Origin: Verrucomicrobiota bacterium
GTDB lineage: Bacteria; Verrucomicrobiota; Verrucomicrobiia; Opitutales; Opitutaceae
Assembly (NCBI GenBank): GCA_023443455.1
Contig: JAEZUE010000008.1
Span: 1 to 16,770, forward strand
Length of the DNA stretch: 16,770 nt
Reading direction: 5' to 3'
The stretch's first letter is position 1, and each line of letters begins with the position of its first letter. The notes under the pieces were generated by a model. That model searched no databases, had not been told where the DNA came from, and saw only the letters and a program-made list of their open reading frames with translations. Of the stretch, positions 16,280 to 16,770 are shown in pieces. The translations under genes were made by a program, and so were the position numbers.

Positions 16280-16298
16280 AGCTCGGCCCCGCCGAGCT
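16280..16298. repeat. Short perfect hairpin between convergent genes
   Basis: AGCTCGGC (16280-16287) and GCCGAGCT (16291-16298) pair over 8 bp around CCC. It sits about 50 nt after the HlyIII-like stop, in the 179-bp space between convergent genes. There is no T tract, so it is at best a weak or factor-assisted terminator, and may be another GC-rich REP-like element. Confidence 0.45.
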
Positions 16299-16410
16299 GG
16301 TGCACGAGCGTGGGCCGCAGGGGCTCGACCGCGAACAGGGCGCAGCTGCCCCGCCTCTGCGGTTGGCGGACGTCGTCGGTACCGGCGGCTGCGCGGAGCC
16401 GGCGGTCGGG

Positions 16411-16770
16411 TCAGTTGGCGCGTACCGCGAGCGTGGCGACCCAGCGGGCGGCGGCGTCGCGGGCGGCATCCAGGGCCGGCCCGAGCGCGGCGACCGCCTC
16501 GGGGGTGGCGGGCTGGCCGGAGCGGGCGCCGTTTTCGAGTTCGCCGGTGAGTTTCTCGATCACGCGGAAGCCGATCATGGAGCAGGCGCCTTTCATGCGG
16601 TGCGCCACGCGGTTGGTCGTCTCCACATCTCGGGTTCGGGCGGCCTGCTGGAGCTCGGCCAGCCGGTCGGTCGATTCGGAGAAGAAGCCTTCGAACATCT
16701 CGCGGGCGATGGTGAGCGCCTCGTTCGGGTCTTCGGGGAGCACGAACTCGAGCGCGGAGGCGTCGAAGGG
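16411..16770 (-). CDS. HPt phosphotransfer domain protein, 5' end outside window
   Basis: The reading frame stays open to the window edge, so the N-terminus is missing. A GTG at 16743 could serve as a start, but the sequence before it (FDASALEF) matches the usual opening of HPt domains, so the true start probably lies just beyond 16770. The visible part is a four-helix HPt domain. The phosphoacceptor motif AHRMKGACSMIG has its His at 16600-16602 and the conserved Lys-Gly after it. The helix FEGFFSESTDRLAELQQA precedes it and ELENGARSG follows. HPt proteins relay phosphate between hybrid kinases and response regulators in the cytoplasm. It could be a stand-alone domain or the C-terminal domain of a hybrid histidine kinase; the window cannot tell. 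It ends in AVRAN with no further domain. Confidence 0.82.
   Translation of the reverse strand, partial: PFDASALEFVLPEDPNEALTIAREMFEGFFSESTDRLAELQQAARTRDVETTNRVAHRMKGACSMIGFRVIEKLTGELENGARSGQPATPEAVAALGPALDAARDAAARWVATLAVRAN

Overview
The window looks like chromosomal DNA from a high-GC bacterium. My best guess is an Opitutaceae-like member of Verrucomicrobiota. I infer this from the gene mix (a large single-chain pyruvate:ferredoxin oxidoreductase with a dihydroorotate-dehydrogenase-like neighbour, and several REP-like hairpins of the GGCGGGGACGCCTCGCC type), the scarcity of clear Shine-Dalgarno sequences and the heavy C/G third-position bias. The taxonomy is an inference, not something the sequence proves.

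Region 1 (1-5380, minus strand) is a compact run of six genes, read from right to left: a secreted YceI-like lipid-binding protein, a trans-polyprenyl diphosphate synthase-like protein, an FtsX/MacB-type permease, a LolD-type ATPase, a divergent heme-copper-oxidase subunit I-like membrane protein, and a small four-helix membrane protein. Junctions of 3-4 nt and one ATGA overlap suggest co-transcription. The set links an isoprenoid-making enzyme, an isoprenoid-binding fold, an envelope-type ABC exporter and a heme-binding membrane protein. I do not recognise it as a described system.

Region 2 (5491-9041) holds an uncharacterised 231-aa protein (minus), a divergently transcribed ATP-grasp protein of the sugar-transfer-associated type (plus), and a MATE exporter (minus) whose stop codon overlaps the ATP-grasp stop codon in the four bases CTAG.

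Region 3 (9042-10714) is the most unusual part. A PaaX-like protein (winged helix plus Cas2-like middle domain) is encoded on the minus strand. Long palindromes flank it almost symmetrically: 34 bp perfect, 26 nt after its stop, and 44 bp perfect, 25 nt before its start. A third, 38-bp palindrome with one mismatched pair lies further on, towards nifJ. All three share the 16-bp core GTTCACGGCCGTGAAC and an outer ACCGTnTA. Substitutions between copies are mirrored in both arms, so symmetry itself appears to be conserved. The simplest reading is a self-regulating PaaX-like repressor with three operators; a REPIN-like or other hairpin-processing element is the alternative.

Region 4 (10715-16770) carries nifJ on the plus strand, closed by a textbook intrinsic terminator. 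Next come a dihydroorotate-dehydrogenase-like flavoprotein that lacks the usual catalytic loop, with its own terminator, then a hemolysin-III/TrhA-type membrane protein. At the right edge, on the minus strand, is an HPt phosphotransfer protein whose 5' end lies outside the window. nifJ implies an anaerobic or fermentative capacity with ferredoxin-linked pyruvate oxidation; its very uniform C-ending codons suggest high expression.
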